The position numbers and the translations under genes are program-made. The notes beneath the pieces were generated by a model. It was not told the origin of the DNA and did not search any database. It saw only the letters and a program-made list of their open reading frames with translations. From contig CM019217.1 of assembly GCA_009741485.1 (NCBI GenBank), positions 35,770,317-35,834,316 of the forward strand: a DNA stretch of 64,000 bases, read 5' to 3'. Shown here piece by piece: positions 14,968 to 29,060 of the stretch. Position 1 is the stretch's first letter. Each line of letters starts with the position of its first letter. The DNA comes from Malurus cyaneus samueli (Eukaryota > Chordata > Aves > Passeriformes > Maluridae).

Positions 14968-17900
14968 CCTCAATAACTCTTCAATCCTTCTGTTACTTTC
15001 CTTTCTGGACTCTAGCTAACTGCTTTGGCTGCTGATGGGGACTGCTGTTTAGAAACTCATCATCTCAGCAGGATACTTCACTGTTTCTGAAGCATCATTT
15101 CTGCTGCAGGAGGAAGGGCAGTGCCCTTCCCTAGGTTGAGTCAGTAACAGCTGTGGTAAATATTTTTCAGATGAAAATATTTTTTGACACATTTTCTAGT
15201 GTTAAAATGGATCTAGATTACAAAAGACAAATTCAGATCTAAAGGAAAGAAGTGAAATGTCATTAACATTGATAAAGTGAGACTCAGATACATTTGCGTA
15301 TTCTGTATCCTTCTCATTCCATTCCAATCTGCTGAAAAATCTTAGTCATGCTCTGGAGGTAAATATATAATTCAAACCAAAAATAAATCAAACCAAACCA
15401 CTTTACTTTGTTAATTTTAAGCCATTTCAAATTAAAGCCATACTAACTTCACTTATACTACCTCAAAAAAAAAAATTCAGTATTTCTCTGCAGTCTTTCT
15501 ACTATCTGCTAAAAAAGATCAGCAAATCACTTGATTACATCTAGGCAGGAATGGGACTGAAAAAATCATTCTGGATGCCTTGAGAAAGATCCTCATTCAC
15601 AGAATGACATGGGTCGTACATGGGTAATGTATCCTTACCTCAACCATTGTCACAGTCTGAATTATATTAGATGTTACCTTAGTAAGTCTGAGGCCTGAAA
15701 TATTTTAAGTAAATACTGAAAAAAAGAGGGAAACTGGACAGAGCCAAGCAAGAAATATATGTGAATTCTATCTCATCTCATTTATCTGATTGTTATTTCC
15801 TTGAGTATACAAACCTAGAACCTCTCCTTAACCATATATCTATGGTTAGCAAAGTTCTTGTGCTAATAGAATGCAGCAGATAAAATTTAGCACTGTTTTA
15901 AAGAAGAGAGTGGATATGTGTGTGTGTCAATCGGCTGCAGTACAGCCCTTTGCTCTGTTATTTGGGACTGAAGTATCCCACTGCCTATGTGCAGCCTGCC
16001 AACTCTTCTGGGATGAATCCTGTGCCATATAGATGATAAACTGCTGATATCTATTTCTTTGGGTAATCCTTATGACTAAGGTCTCTGCCTCTCTGAAAAT
16101 CCTCTGTCTCTTGCACCCGGTTCGTTGGACTAAGAATTTCATAAATTTTGTTTTACAATTAGGAGTGTAATTATATAGAAGTACGATGTTTACTAGTTTA
16201 TAACATGCAGAAAGCATAAAAAATGTTATTGGGGTTTTTAATTTTTTTTTTCTCAGCCCTATCCTAATCTCTTATTGTGCAAAACACACATCCTGTTCTG
16301 CCCGTTGTGTTGTTTCTGTTAGCAATTACCTCAACTTAATGTCTGTCAGGTGGAAAAAGCGAGTTGTCTTTTAAGCAACAGCACACCACAGGTTGTTTGA
16401 ATTACAATATTTCAATAATAGTACAGCTGTGCCACCAAGCTTAAGTATGTCACCTTGGTAACATGCTTAGTTTTCATCAGCCTTAGATCCTTTATTCACT
16501 CCTGAACCCAGTTGTAGCTGGTTTTTGAACAATCCACTATGGCACAAGACCAGCTGTTTCTCCACTTGTTTAGGTGAAATCTTATTTCTCCACATACCTC
16601 AAATAAATTGTTTTTTTCTCATACCTAAATTAAATCATAAAGGTACCACAGTATCTACATTGTAAAAGTATCTGTATTCTATAATTATTCTATTTTTTAA
16701 GCACATACTGAGTGGCATTTTCTGAAGGGTCTTTAAAGACTAATAGAGGACTTAAATAGAGGAAATTTCACTATTTTTTTTTCCATGGTGCACGCTTGTT
16801 AAAAATAGTTTCAGTCTTTTCAATATTGCAATGAAAAGATGGTGAAGGGTGATGAAATATATGTATCTTTAGCTGTCACTTTTGTAGCTTTTCTTTTTTA
16901 GAAATGTACAAATTATTTCTGGGATATACTTTTTAAACATCACTGTTTTGTTCAGAGAGAGAAGTTAATCAGAAATTTTAAAATCACTGCATCAGAAAGA
17001 AAGGTTTCAAATCTTTTTTTAAAACTAAATTGGTGATTTTTAATTAATTTCTATTCTTTAAATTGATACTTTTCCAATCAGTTTTATTACATAGGAGCTT
17101 TGAATGTTATCAGTAAAATTAGATAAAACATTTCTATTTCTGCATGGTTAATATGAATACAAGACTGTGGAAGATACATATTATGTAAAGGTAGGAATTC
17201 TTTATCTAAAACGTCTGTATTTATGAACATGTCTCTACTAGAATATGGTATTTCTTTATTTGGAAATTATTATGTAGGAGTCTGGCATTAAGAGAAGCTA
17301 GATTAAAAGAAATAATATGAAATATTTCTTTTTGTTATGATACAGAGCAAATAATTTCAACTAGATGTTAGCCTTTCACAAAACTGAGTTCTCTTGTTTT
17401 ACTGTGGGGATTAGTTGTTACTGTAAGTAAATTGCCAAAGACTTTTGACTCTTCAGTTTCAGTATGCTGAAAGAAAGGGTAGGAAATACAAAAGTCACTG
17501 CTAGGAAAAACTATACTGATAATTGTATGTGATAGGGAAACCACAGCGCTGGTTTCTGACCTCATTTAAGAGTGACATTTGTACTTGACAAGTATCGATT
17601 TTTTATAAGTAGAGATTTAAAACTGCATATGCAGAAGGTTCTGCTCAGATCAGGATCATTTTGTGAGAAAAGGGCTTGTATTTCACACTGTGGATGTTTT
17701 TTGATTCTGAAAGATAACATGGGCTCTGAAATTTGAATCTCTTCCATCTAACCTGCAGATACAATAATGGCACCCCTTTTTACAAAAAGAGTTATAAACA
17801 TATGACTGCATGGTAATAACAAAAAGTGGTAATATCAAAAAGACAAATGCATCTGGCAGTCTCAAATATTAACAGGAGACAAAGATGAAAACAAGAACAG

Positions 17901-18730
17901 TTGCTTTTGGTGCCTATGCTGTTGTATGCTTGGATTTATGTCATGATTTACATTTGATACATAGAATAATGACTGATTTCTTAGCCTTCTTTTTTATTTA
18001 GAATTTATATATTCATAATGTGCTAGAAGGATGTTGACCACTAGTGCAATTAATCTGAAATGTGCATTGAATTATTTTTTCATCCACAATTTTAAAAACA
18101 TAAGGTGTATGAATAAAAAATCTTATAAAAAAGTTTATTTTTTACATAATTATGCCTTAAACTTTTGTGGTTAATAAAGACTTGAAATGTTTTTTGTAAA
18201 AAACAAACAGTAAATGAGCTTTTATATTGGTAAAACTGATAACAATCCCATTTATTAATAAAATTCAGTAGAAAAACCCTTTATTTTCCAGGGATCTGTA
18301 ATGGAATAAAATTCTTTATCTCCTGAAACTAATATTACACCTTTATTCCTTTAAAAAATAAGTAAATACATGGCAGAAGTGGGGAGAGAGAAAGAGGGAA
18401 ACTTACCTAAATCTTCCAGCATTAGTTTAGAATTATTACTATTCTCTCATTTAGGACTTGGTAAACAAATTTAAAGATGCAAATCCCCTGAAAATAAAGA
18501 GTTGTTCTTTGTATTTTTTTTTTCTAAATTCAGGTTCAGATTTTGGTTTTGTCTGGTTTCAAATGTAATAGGAAGTATTAGTTTCCATATTTTACAGGCA
18601 ACATATCAAAAAAGAAAAAAAAAAGGATTGGAATATAATCATTAAAATAGTCTATGTTCTCATTTTAAATGGCAAAATTACTCAGGCCATGTTTTCATTA
18701 AAACCTCTGTGTTTTTATTTTATTTTCCTC

Positions 18731-18731
18731 N
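18731..18731. other. Ambiguous base (N)
   Basis: A single N sits between a pyrimidine-rich stretch and an A8 run. It is the only non-ACGT character I noticed and probably marks an unresolved base next to a homopolymer, not biology. Confidence 0.95.
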
Positions 18732-18970
18732 AAAAAAAATAAATAAAAAAACAACAAAAAAACCCACTTCATTAATTTATTTTCATGCTTTATTTTTAGT
18801 TCAGAGTGACAATGTGATACTGAGAACATACCTTAAGTGACTGATCCAAACCCACATTGTTCTTCAAAAGCAAGCAGCTTTCACATCCTTCTTTAGGAGC
18901 TGCTATCCCTTCTGGGTGAATCACTTAAACCTAATATTTTCAGAATTAAAAAATCTTGCTAATCTAAGCT

Positions 18971-19050
18971 GAATCATTAGACTGATCTTCAACTATCAAG
19001 AACAAGTTATGAATCATTAGACTGATCTTCAACTATCAAGAACGAGTTAT
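18971..19050. repeat. 40-bp tandem duplication, two copies
   Basis: Unit 1 (18971-19010) and unit 2 (19011-19050) each begin GAATCATTAGACTGATCTTC and are 40 bp long. They differ at one position (AACAAG versus AACGAG). The near identity in otherwise unique DNA points to a fairly recent duplication by replication slippage or unequal exchange. It is noncoding as far as can be seen. Confidence 0.95.
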
Positions 19051-22000
19051 GAGTGTTTCTTAGATGAGCCTCTAAAAGTATCCACACAGGGAGGACGTTG
19101 GGTTTTTGTATCAGAGAAGCCCCTGAACATGGTTTCACTGCAGGTTTCACTTTCCAGGTGCTGCTGCCTGGCTAACCTAGACACCTTTTTTCCCCTAGTT
19201 TGGGCAAGTCTTTTACCTACTCTGTATTTTGATTGGCTCCTCAGTGAACTAAAGAGTTGTATTCTAGCTGTTAAGCCTGTTTTTAAAAGCCTGTTTTCTT
19301 AAACAAGTTCTAAAATGGACTTCACTATATTCATACTTAATAATAGTCCTGGTAATAATCATAAGGAAGAAAATGTTATTATGTGAAGGTGCTTATTTTG
19401 ATTTTATTTGTCTGGAATGATAAAGGGCATTCACAGTGTATAGTGTTTCAGTGACTGGCTTTACTGAATCTGTATTTATCATGATCTTTGGAAAATAAGT
19501 AATGGGAAGGAGTCTTCGTATGTACTTGAATCTATGTCTTAAAAAAGAGGCACAACTCATTGTTCAGTTCAGGTGAATACTTCATTGTGAATGGTAATCA
19601 GCATCACTTAGCCTTAGGTGTGCATCTTAAAGATTTTTTCTGGGGCATAACTGCTTTTTCACATGTGCTAAGCACAACTGCAAAACCTCTTGGAGAAACA
19701 TGTTATTTTTGTGGTGTTGCCTCAACATTTTATTCCTTGTCAATGCAATGTTAAGTAAGTGATAACAAAAAGCTCTTGAAATTCCTAGCAACTGATCAAA
19801 TTTGATTATAAAGAAATGCATTTTACTGTATTTTATGTTTAGGTGTGAAATTAATTTTTATGGAATAATTTTTGAGCCAGAAAAAATTAAATTTCTACTG
19901 GAAATACTGTCAGAGCTCTAATTCTAATACCATAAATGCAGCATGGTAAAAAATAAACCAAAGGAGTCTGCGAATTATGTGCAGGACAGAGGGATGAATG
20001 TATAGACAGACAGATAGGTAGCTAGGTACGTATCAGACACTATAAGGTATAATTGCCCTACAGTAAAGGAATGTGTGATACAAAATTAAGCATACATGTC
20101 AATGAGGTAGGAAAATTGTATACATTTAAGAGTTGTTCATCTTTCATTCCCATGAATGTGTAAATACACAAAATAATAGTACCTGACAAAGAGCTAAGAG
20201 GAGGGTTAACATCCAGTGTGAGGTGGAGTGTTTAATGGATGAACTTAAAAGCAGATTACAATATAGCATCCCATGTATACTTTCATAATTGCACATTCCC
20301 CCAGAGATAATCGATATCATTATCAGCGGCGCCTGTCCTAAGAAACTTGGCAAGGTTATGATTGTTTGTTACAGCTTTGGTTATATTAACATACACATTA
20401 ATATTTATAAATATTTGATGTCATGTTAATTTTTCATATAAGATGATTTATGTAATGCTGCTGTGCCCTGTTAGAGGGCATTTGCAGTGGGCTTCATAAG
20501 GGAAGAGAATTGATGCATGTTCTTTAAGAGGACTTCCCTGTGTATTACAGTGCTCACAGTGCATTATTCTGGAGAACAGTGATTTAAGGATAAATTATCT
20601 GAATTGCAGATACACTCCATTAACATTTTAAATAAAACATAAAGAAAAGACCACTATAGGAAATAAAACAATAATATCAGCATAGGCTTTGGTGGGGGGT
20701 GGGGTGATACTCCTAAATAAAGACACTCCTTGGTTTGGCCTATATTCCAAGACATGTTTTTGTATATTGGAAGAGATTAATAATTATATTTTTGGCATAG
20801 TTATAGACATTTGGGAGGAAATTCTGCATCAACTTTGCAAATATTTTTTTAAGAAATAATAATTATAGAAGATATAGATATATAGATATCTCCATTCTTT
20901 GATGACAGACATAGGTAAATTCTATGTTTTCTAGCAGTTGGATTTATAGTAAGCTATGTCTAAAGCAGTATGGACAGAAGAGACACAGATGTAAATAATC
21001 ATGCTGTTCAACAAGACTATTTATGACCAATAACTGGAAGCACAATCACAAATTATTGAATTTGTGAATTAGTGGATATGTTAATTAGTGTGTAAGAGGA
21101 CATTGAATCACAAAGTGTAGGGAATTTTTTGACAAATGTAGCTTCTTCATTTGGCAAATGTAGTTTAGTTTGGCTTGTTCATAATACTTCACACTTACAA
21201 AATAAATATTACCGAATATTTTGTAAAACGATACAATGTGCATAACAAGAAATCTTACTGCAGCACATTACCTGCTAAGCATTTGGGAAATGGACAAAGC
21301 ACCTTTTTGTGCATTGCCATGGGCTTGCAAGTGTAGTAGTATTACATAATGTATTTGTTTGTACATTCTTCTGCATCATTGATCAATTTCTTTCACTTTT
21401 TTATACTTAGATTATGAAACAAAAAGAATAAGCTAACAGAAAGAAAAAACCCTACAAAAATTATTCATATTATAATTTGCTAATTTGTTAACTCTGTATT
21501 GAGAGTCACTTAAAACTTCAAGAATTGCTTTATACTGATGTGATATTTTATTTAGTTGTCTATAATATTTAGTGTTAATTATGGGCTGTTTCATTGACTT
21601 TAATTTCAAATCCAGACTTCATACAAATATTGCTTTGAATGATTCAAAGTCCCAGGCTTCTGAAATTCTGCACATTCCTGGGGGACATAATCCTAGGAGG
21701 GTCTGCAGGCTGCTGCCACATCCCTAAAACAAGTAGCAGTAAACACCTTCCTGACTGAGTTCCTGACTGCATCAGCAGAAGTGAGTTTTGTTTTCTACTC
21801 TCTGGTTACCAGAGCTCCAAAACTGCTCAGCTGGTTCTCCCTAAAAATTAACATCAGAATTTGGTAGAAACAAGTCTACTAGCCCCAAGTTAGTAAAATG
21901 TTCTTGTAGGTTTGAGTGCAAAACATAATTCATTGCCCTAAATAAAACTTCATACCTTCATGGCGGTTTTTAAGTTTGTAGATTATAAAAAAAAATAACT

Positions 22001-25000
22001 AAGAGTAACTCCCAAAATATACATGGAATATGTTAATGACCTCTAATTGCAGAAGTTTCATGTGATAAGGAACGTTGAGCATCTTTGATTTGATAATTCT
22101 GTCTCACTGGCAGTTATCATGTGTCTTAAAGTGCTTTGATTTTGTCTGTTGCAGAGTGGGATGTGCAGTTACAGTGTGGCTGGTAGGGAGCAGTGACTGG
22201 TTTTGACTCTGCCTCTCAGATTTTGTGTGTTATGTTAGGCTGGTTATTTAGGGTGGCTGTCCCTTACTTCATGTCCTATTTTACGTATGCCTACTCATTG
22301 TTCATCTTTTTTGTGAACAACTATAGATTTTACAGGAGCAGCAATCATAGAAAGCAGCTTATCCCTTCTAAAATGGTTTATAGTGCTGGGACATAGTGCC
22401 CATTTATTTTCATTCCTTGAGAGGAAGTACAAAAAATTCCAGCTTCACTATGAAGCTATTTATTGTGATAATAAAAATGAACTTTTGGAATTCAGGATAT
22501 GCAGAGAATCCCTTAGCTCTGCCATCTTAGGATACCAATCTATTCTTTTGAGATGCAATGATCCCAAAAAAGTACCATCTTTTTTACTGCTGCTTCTCAG
22601 GGGTTTCCTGACTGAGGAGTTGGTTTCTTAGTGTCTGTCACCAGGACACTTTCAAATGAAGGTACAATCAATGAGGAAAATATAAACAAAGTATTATTTC
22701 AGAACTCAGATATTATAAAATTGGATCTTTCAAAAAGTGATGACGCTTGATGAAAAAATTGTTTCTGAGATATGACTTACAGTTTTTTTTACTGGTTTTT
22801 TTTTTACATTATAATTTATATTATGTATCTTTTTATAAATGATTAAATCTGTAAAGTAAGTTTTTAACTCAAATATCACTGTTTTAGCTGCATATCAGCA
22901 TTTAATAATTGGGAATCAGTTCCAGGTTAGTTAATCTGAAACCAGCAATAATGTTTTATATCTCATAGCCTGGACCTGATCAAAGTAACAACAGTATACA
23001 GGATGATTTTCCCAGGGGGAAAGAAAAAAAAATACCTAAAGATTTTATCTCAGTATGGATGTTTCAAAAAACATGTCTTTATAGCGTCAGATTAAATGGT
23101 TAAAATATATTATCTGCAGAACGTCTCTGGAAGATATTTTACAAGTAGTGTCAAAAGAAAGGATAGTTATCAGTCCTAACAACAGAAGGCCAATGCATTA
23201 TTTTCACACCACTCTGATTGCCCATGTCACCTATCCGTGCTTTGCAGTAAATCTCTGGAATCTCTGTAACCTGCACCACAATTACCCAAACATCCACCTT
23301 GGTAACTGCAAAGTCTTTTGGCTTTTGAAGTCAGATGATAGGATTTCACTTTGAATCATAGATGTGAATGAGCAGTATCTCTTGATTTTGGGGCCATCTG
23401 TTTTTAAAATAGTGCCTCTGCTTGTCCTATGAAATATGAGCACATTTTCAAAACCACATCTATTCTGTTACATAGACTTTTGCCTTCAAGAATAGTACTT
23501 TGATGAATTTCTGATTGGATTTGGTCAACAAAAATTACATTCTCTTAAAATAAAATAAAAACCTGGCAGCACTTTGACCCAGAATTGGGAGTAGATAATA
23601 GATAATGTAGTGAGGAGTGTTTTGTGAGATCCTGTGCTGAAAGTGAGAGGACTGGATTTAAGCTACTATTTCTTAAGTCCTCTTTTCAGTTTTCAATACC
23701 AGATGAGAATTTCATCAGAGTTAACTACCGTGGAAGGGGAGGGTGAGAAGAAATTATAGAGAATCTCTGGGCTGGAACATGATTAAGTAGTCGTACAATA
23801 CAGGAACTGAAATGACAGTGGACATTAATTGGTCTTCGCAGTGGGAAATGCCAGTATGGGCAGAGGATGCTGACAGTGAGAAGAAATAGCACATTTGTAC
23901 AAAATGTAAGCACATATTGTCTAATGAAAATCTTATCATAAATTTGATCGTTTTTAATGTGAAGATTGATTTATGCAGAGTTTAAAAACTACATCTATTT
24001 TAGGTCAAATGTTGAGAGTATTATTGGGAGAGTATTACACAAAAAATGCAAGTGTAAGGAAAAAAATTAACAAAAATATTGTCATTGGTTTTTTTGGACC
24101 ACTAAAAATTCTTTTTCTTAATATTTTACTGATGAAATCCTAATATTTGCTAGAAGGAATGGGCAACACTTCATTATAATATTATTTATATTTATTAGCA
24201 CTTCAATGATTTTCATTACCCAAGTTGTGAGACATTCAAACAATAAGCAAAAATTATATGTAATGATAAGTACACTGAATAAATGGATGGGAAAAATTCT
24301 AAGTAGATCTTGAGTTCTGTTAATACCAAAGCATGGCATTTGCAATGTATATTTGCATGGCTTCTAGCCATTTACGCTTCTAAGTGCTGAAAGCCTACCT
24401 GAGAGGTGATTGTGGCTGGGCATTGGCAGTAAGAGGAGCCAAGGAGGCACACTCCATATTTTAGTTGTGAGCATGGAAGCAAGCATCCTATATTCAGCAT
24501 AGTGTGAAGTAAAACAGTTTAATTCCAGTTAGCGGCTAATTTCAGATTTTAAAAATTCACACGTCAGAAGCGTTTCAGTAAGACTTTCTCGTTTGTATCT
24601 TTTTCGGGTTTTTTTGGGTTTTTTTTAGTTGTGATACTGGGCAGTAGGTAGAATTTAAGATACCTGGTTAAGAATAGATGTAGCAGAGTGCACCGGAGAA
24701 AAGAATGCAATAAAATTATTGTTGAGAAGTTATTATGGGAGTGCTTATTCTGTAAGGGAGAAATTTACCAGCTGATGAATCAGTCAGAATGGAGGTACCT
24801 TCCAGCAAAGAGAGGTCTGGAATCTGTCTTTAGTTTACAAAGTAAAAGGTGGAATAAAGTCCTAGACTATCCATTATATTATAATATAACAGACTAAGTG
24901 TTGGTCACAATAATGAAAGGAAGACAAGTATACAAAATAGCAATACTGGTTTTAAGTAATTGGTGATTTAAAAAATTTATTTTAATAAAATATTCTAGAA

Positions 25001-25525
25001 AATAGAAACACTGCAAGTGCTCAGTACTCAGTACAAATCATAGTAAAATACAAATACTGGTAAAATATTTAACATTTCATTATAAAATGGTAAAATATAC
25101 TGTAAAAATACACAAACATGAGTTATTAATGCATTGATGGAAAGGCATCCAGCTGTAATTGACATTTCTACACAATAGCAATAAAGAAAGGTGACTAATT
25201 CCTTCCATAAATTTAGGAAAAATGTTTCAAAGTAGGAAAAATACTTAATGTGGCCTTGGTAAGGTAAATTTAAAAACTGCTTTTTCCACAGCACAACTTT
25301 ATGACAGTTTCATGAAGTATTTTTTAAAGCTGCTGCCAATACAAAGTGAAGTGGCCAATAACTGGTATAAAGTGAGATTAGTAAAACTGTGCTATTTTAT
25401 TCTAACACAAGTGTTTGAAATTCTCAACTTATGTTAGTCTTCTCTTAAGCTGAATTGGTTCATTCAGTTATTTATTCTAAGTTTATTTTTCCTGCTTAGG
25501 AAGGGTTTGTTTTGTTTTGGGTTTG

Positions 25526-25544
25526 TTTTTTTTTTTTTTTTTTT
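25526..25544. repeat. Poly(T) tract, T19
   Basis: A run of 19 T preceded by a T/G-rich stretch (GTTTTGTTTTGGGTTTG). It is simple sequence; no retroposon was recognised on the complementary strand. Confidence 0.9.
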
Positions 25545-28241
25545 GTATTTTGAGGGTTTTAAAAACATTAAATGTTCAGATCTCTTTAATCATTTATTTG
25601 TTTTGCTATAATCTGTACCACATATAATGTGGAAAATCTGACATAAGTGGGGGGAGGCCACATTTTATATATGAGGCAGCATTCCATGTTGGTTTTGACA
25701 AAGAAAGTTTCCTCTAATTTCATCAGTTATTGTGCTTGGACTCACAAGTCACAACAGCTAATCAAAGAAAGCCCCATAATGAAACTCCCATTTCTTGTCC
25801 TCGGCAAGCACAGGGCAAAGCAAAAATCTGGCCAAACAAAACAGAGAAGGAGGATCAGGAGAATAAAAAGCACTAGCATAGAGAAGGAGCTAGCATTTTG
25901 AATGGTAGCATTTTGAACATGTGGGTAGATACATTATTTTAAGGATCTCAGGATATCAGGATCAGCACTGCTGATACTTCTCCTCTTGTTATTAATTTCT
26001 TCCTCTAGACATTTTCGCAATGATGCAGAATATATCTTCTTCTATATTTTACTTTCCACCCCTTGTAGAAACATAGATAGGAGTATTGTATCTGAATATA
26101 CAATATATTGTACTGAAAGTCTATGTCAAAATAGTGAGAGTTTGTACCACAGCTATGGAAAATATTCAAAAGAGTAACTTATTTTATCATTCAGTGATCT
26201 AAGTTACAAGGCTTTTAGAAAAAGTGCAAGATACACCAAACTAAGCAATCTCAAATCTATCAATTCAATACTAAATGTTTGGCACAGCTGAATGAGAAAA
26301 AGAAGGTTTAAAACCAACTGCTTTTGAATACAATGTTTCAAAAATTTGACTGTTTTCCTAAAGCATTTATCTTCCTTTCATTGAGAATACAATTGATAAA
26401 TTAAACCTACTTTCTGCTAGACCACCTCTTCCCATTTTGCAACATTTGGAGCCACTGCAGAAGAGAAAGCTTTAAGTAACTTCTGTGTAGTTAAGTGAAG
26501 GCAAAAGTGGTCCTGGAAAATCTTCCACTCGTTTTCTGGTTATTTTGAATTAAATGATGTCACAAGGCCTATTCAAAGAACCAAGGTTAAGTTAAATGAC
26601 TTCACTGATAGTGGTACACTGTAGAAATTTCTTTTAATGCCAACCTTACCAGCTGACAACCAGCAGCAGTGAAGAGGTACAGTGGAGCTAAGGACCAGAT
26701 AATGTCCCCTGCTGAGAAGCAAATGTCTTCTTTGGAAAGAGAGGTTTCTGAAGATACTGTCTGAACTAAGTATTTCTTATTTAAAAATTGAAAAAAAAAT
26801 CACCTCAGCAATTCTGTCTCGTTTCTGAAAGGGCAGTTGATGATGAGCAATGGAATTTAAAATAAAAAGAGTTTCCTTTTTCAACTGTACTCTGTCTGCT
26901 GGTCCCAGTACAGTCATATTTTAGTGAGCCAATGCACACATATCTCCTGTGGTCAATTAAAGTGTAAAACTAAAGAGAAAGTATTCCAAGTATGAGAGAG
27001 CATTAAGAGGAACTTGAGGTGGACAAAGCTGTGGAAAAAAGTTCAGAGCTTAAGTAAGGTGGATTTGTGTTTGACATGCGTAAACTGGAGGGGATGTGCC
27101 TGGGGAGAGCTAGTGAATGTCCTCAGGGAAGCAGACTGAGTGATCACTGATTTAGTCTGATGTCCAAACAGAAAAAATAAAGAGAGAAGAGGACTGTTTC
27201 AAGTAGAACTGAAAGAGAATAATGGAGAGGTCTAAAGTGACCAGGGAACGAGAGTGCGAATCAGTTTGCTAATGAAAACTTTTCTTTTTTTTTCCAAGTC
27301 AAAAATGAAAATTCTTCCTTCAATTTGATTATTTAACTTCAGTTAGCATTTTACTTTCAGATTTGGTTGGCTGGGGTTTTTTTCCCCTAAAAATCGCATT
27401 TCAAACTGAAATTTGATATTATTTATTTTATTGTAACATATTCCAAAGCTAAGCATTTAAAAGAAATTAATAGCTAAAATGGGAAGAGAATAGAGATGTT
27501 CCTATCATCAGTCTACCATCATACAAATTTATTAGTTGATAAAGGTTTGTTGACCAAAGGCTAAAATTTTCTAGTACTTACTGTGAGAGCTAATGTTTAT
27601 CCATGAAATAAATTTTTCATTTGTATGCTTTTTTGCTCAGAAGTTATAAGAATGAAATAAATTAATATTAATATTTGCACAACTATATTCTATAAAGTAA
27701 GAAACAGCAAACTGTGGGTGCCTGCGGGTTCTGTGGTGGCGTTATGTGATCTAATTAAACAATTGCCTCATGCAGAGTGGCCCTCCTATGGAAATAAACC
27801 ATCAGTTTGTACCAAATGGGTTTTCCTTAGAAAGTTTCATCCTTTAAGTTGAAAAGTATTCCTGTATGCTTGTGACAGATTGCAAAGCAAAAGGTAATTT
27901 CCTGGTTAGGGAACATAACATGGCACCTGAAGAACCAAGCAAGCAGTTTGCATCTGCTAAAGGTTTCTATGTGGTTAGGGGAGACTGTCTCAAGCCCACT
28001 GTTCACAGTTGGCTCCACTGGGCTTGGTGTTTTCTAGAAATATCCACGATGCCCTGAAGCACTGTACTTTCACTCTCAGGCCTGCTTTGAGTTTCAAATT
28101 AGGCACACAAATTTTCTATGCTGTTCAAACAATTCTAGATTTTGAATTCTAGATCCCAGTAGGTTTTTTTTCAATGTAAAGTACTAAGACATAATGTCCA
28201 CAATAGCACAGAACTGCCTGTGACAGAAATGATGTTATTTG

Positions 28242-28312
28242 TGTAGAAACATAGAATACCCTGAATTGGAAGGGACCCACAAGGATCATCAAAGTCCAAC
28301 TCCTTTACATTT
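28242..28312 (-). mobile_element. CR1 LINE, 3' end fragment
   Basis: Read on the minus strand this is the end of a chicken-repeat-1 (CR1) non-LTR retrotransposon. On + the signature is CATAGAAT at 28250-28257, then TGGAAGGGACCCACAAGGAT and ATCATCAAAGTCCAACTCC, which is the reverse complement of the canonical CR1 3' tail. A second, degenerate copy of the terminal 8-mer lies at 28242-28249. The copy is strongly 5'-truncated, has no coding capacity, and lies alone in noncoding DNA. Confidence 0.92.
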
Positions 28313-29029
28313 AGTGCATAATTCTAGTAAGGAAGATCAGGCAAAATCTATTGATTGAAAGGGACAAAACTGCGTTGTGATTAATTGCCTTTCCTCTAAA
28401 TAAGACTGACTTTTGCAAAAGCTAAGTATTTGATCTTTAGAGTGTCCTTATATCAAAAAGCAGGATACAGAATTACAGTTGCATGGGCAGTTTTGATTAT
28501 TAATGTCATTGGTTGATTTTTGATGAATATAGCAATCTCATTTGCATATCACTTCTCCTTTTAGGATGTATTAGGTGTATGTGTCAAAATAGCCTGGGAT
28601 TTACATGAGGATTAACACACGGAGATGCACTTCCTGAAGCCAAAGTAGTCCTTACGCATATAGAAAACAGAAAAATGAGGAATATTATCAGCAGAGACAT
28701 GGAACCTATTATCAAATTACCAAAGGAAGTGGTGTGTGAATTTGATTATTGCCAATGTTGTTACTTATTTGTATTTCAATGGCTTCAATGAGCACTCAGA
28801 CCGTGAGAGCTCTCAGACACTCTGCATTAGACGTAGCATAAATGGAAAAAAGACTTTTCCTACTTCCAGGGAACTTTACTATCTAAGCATTAAACAAAAG
28901 CAACAAGGCAATGCAGCTAATGGCAGCACAGCAGCACAATCACAAATACTGTCTAAGTTTTTTTAACTAACCCTGGAAAAGAAAAACTCTAAGAATAGTT
29001 TCTCCCAAGTATAAGAGGAATCGTGGGAG

Positions 29030-29059
<30 letters not shown>
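29030..29059. repeat. Poly(A) tract, A30
   Basis: Thirty consecutive A preceded by ATCGTGGGAG and followed by GCAGAGAGAG. A tail of this length could mark a poly(A)-tailed retroposon such as a processed pseudogene, but no parent gene was recognised upstream and no flanking target-site duplication was found by eye. Confidence 0.9.

Positions 29060-29060
<1 letters not shown>

Larger units (their letters stand above)
13001..28241. other. AT-rich noncoding region, middle part
   Basis: No gene is supported. A 114-codon open frame on + at 13170-13514 has no recognisable domain and no clear splice context. The stretch contains poly(T) runs, a 40-bp tandem duplication at 18971-19050, one ambiguous base at 18731 and tetranucleotide-rich patches (around 20003-20035 and 20870-20890). 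Nothing else stands out above background composition. Confidence 0.65.
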
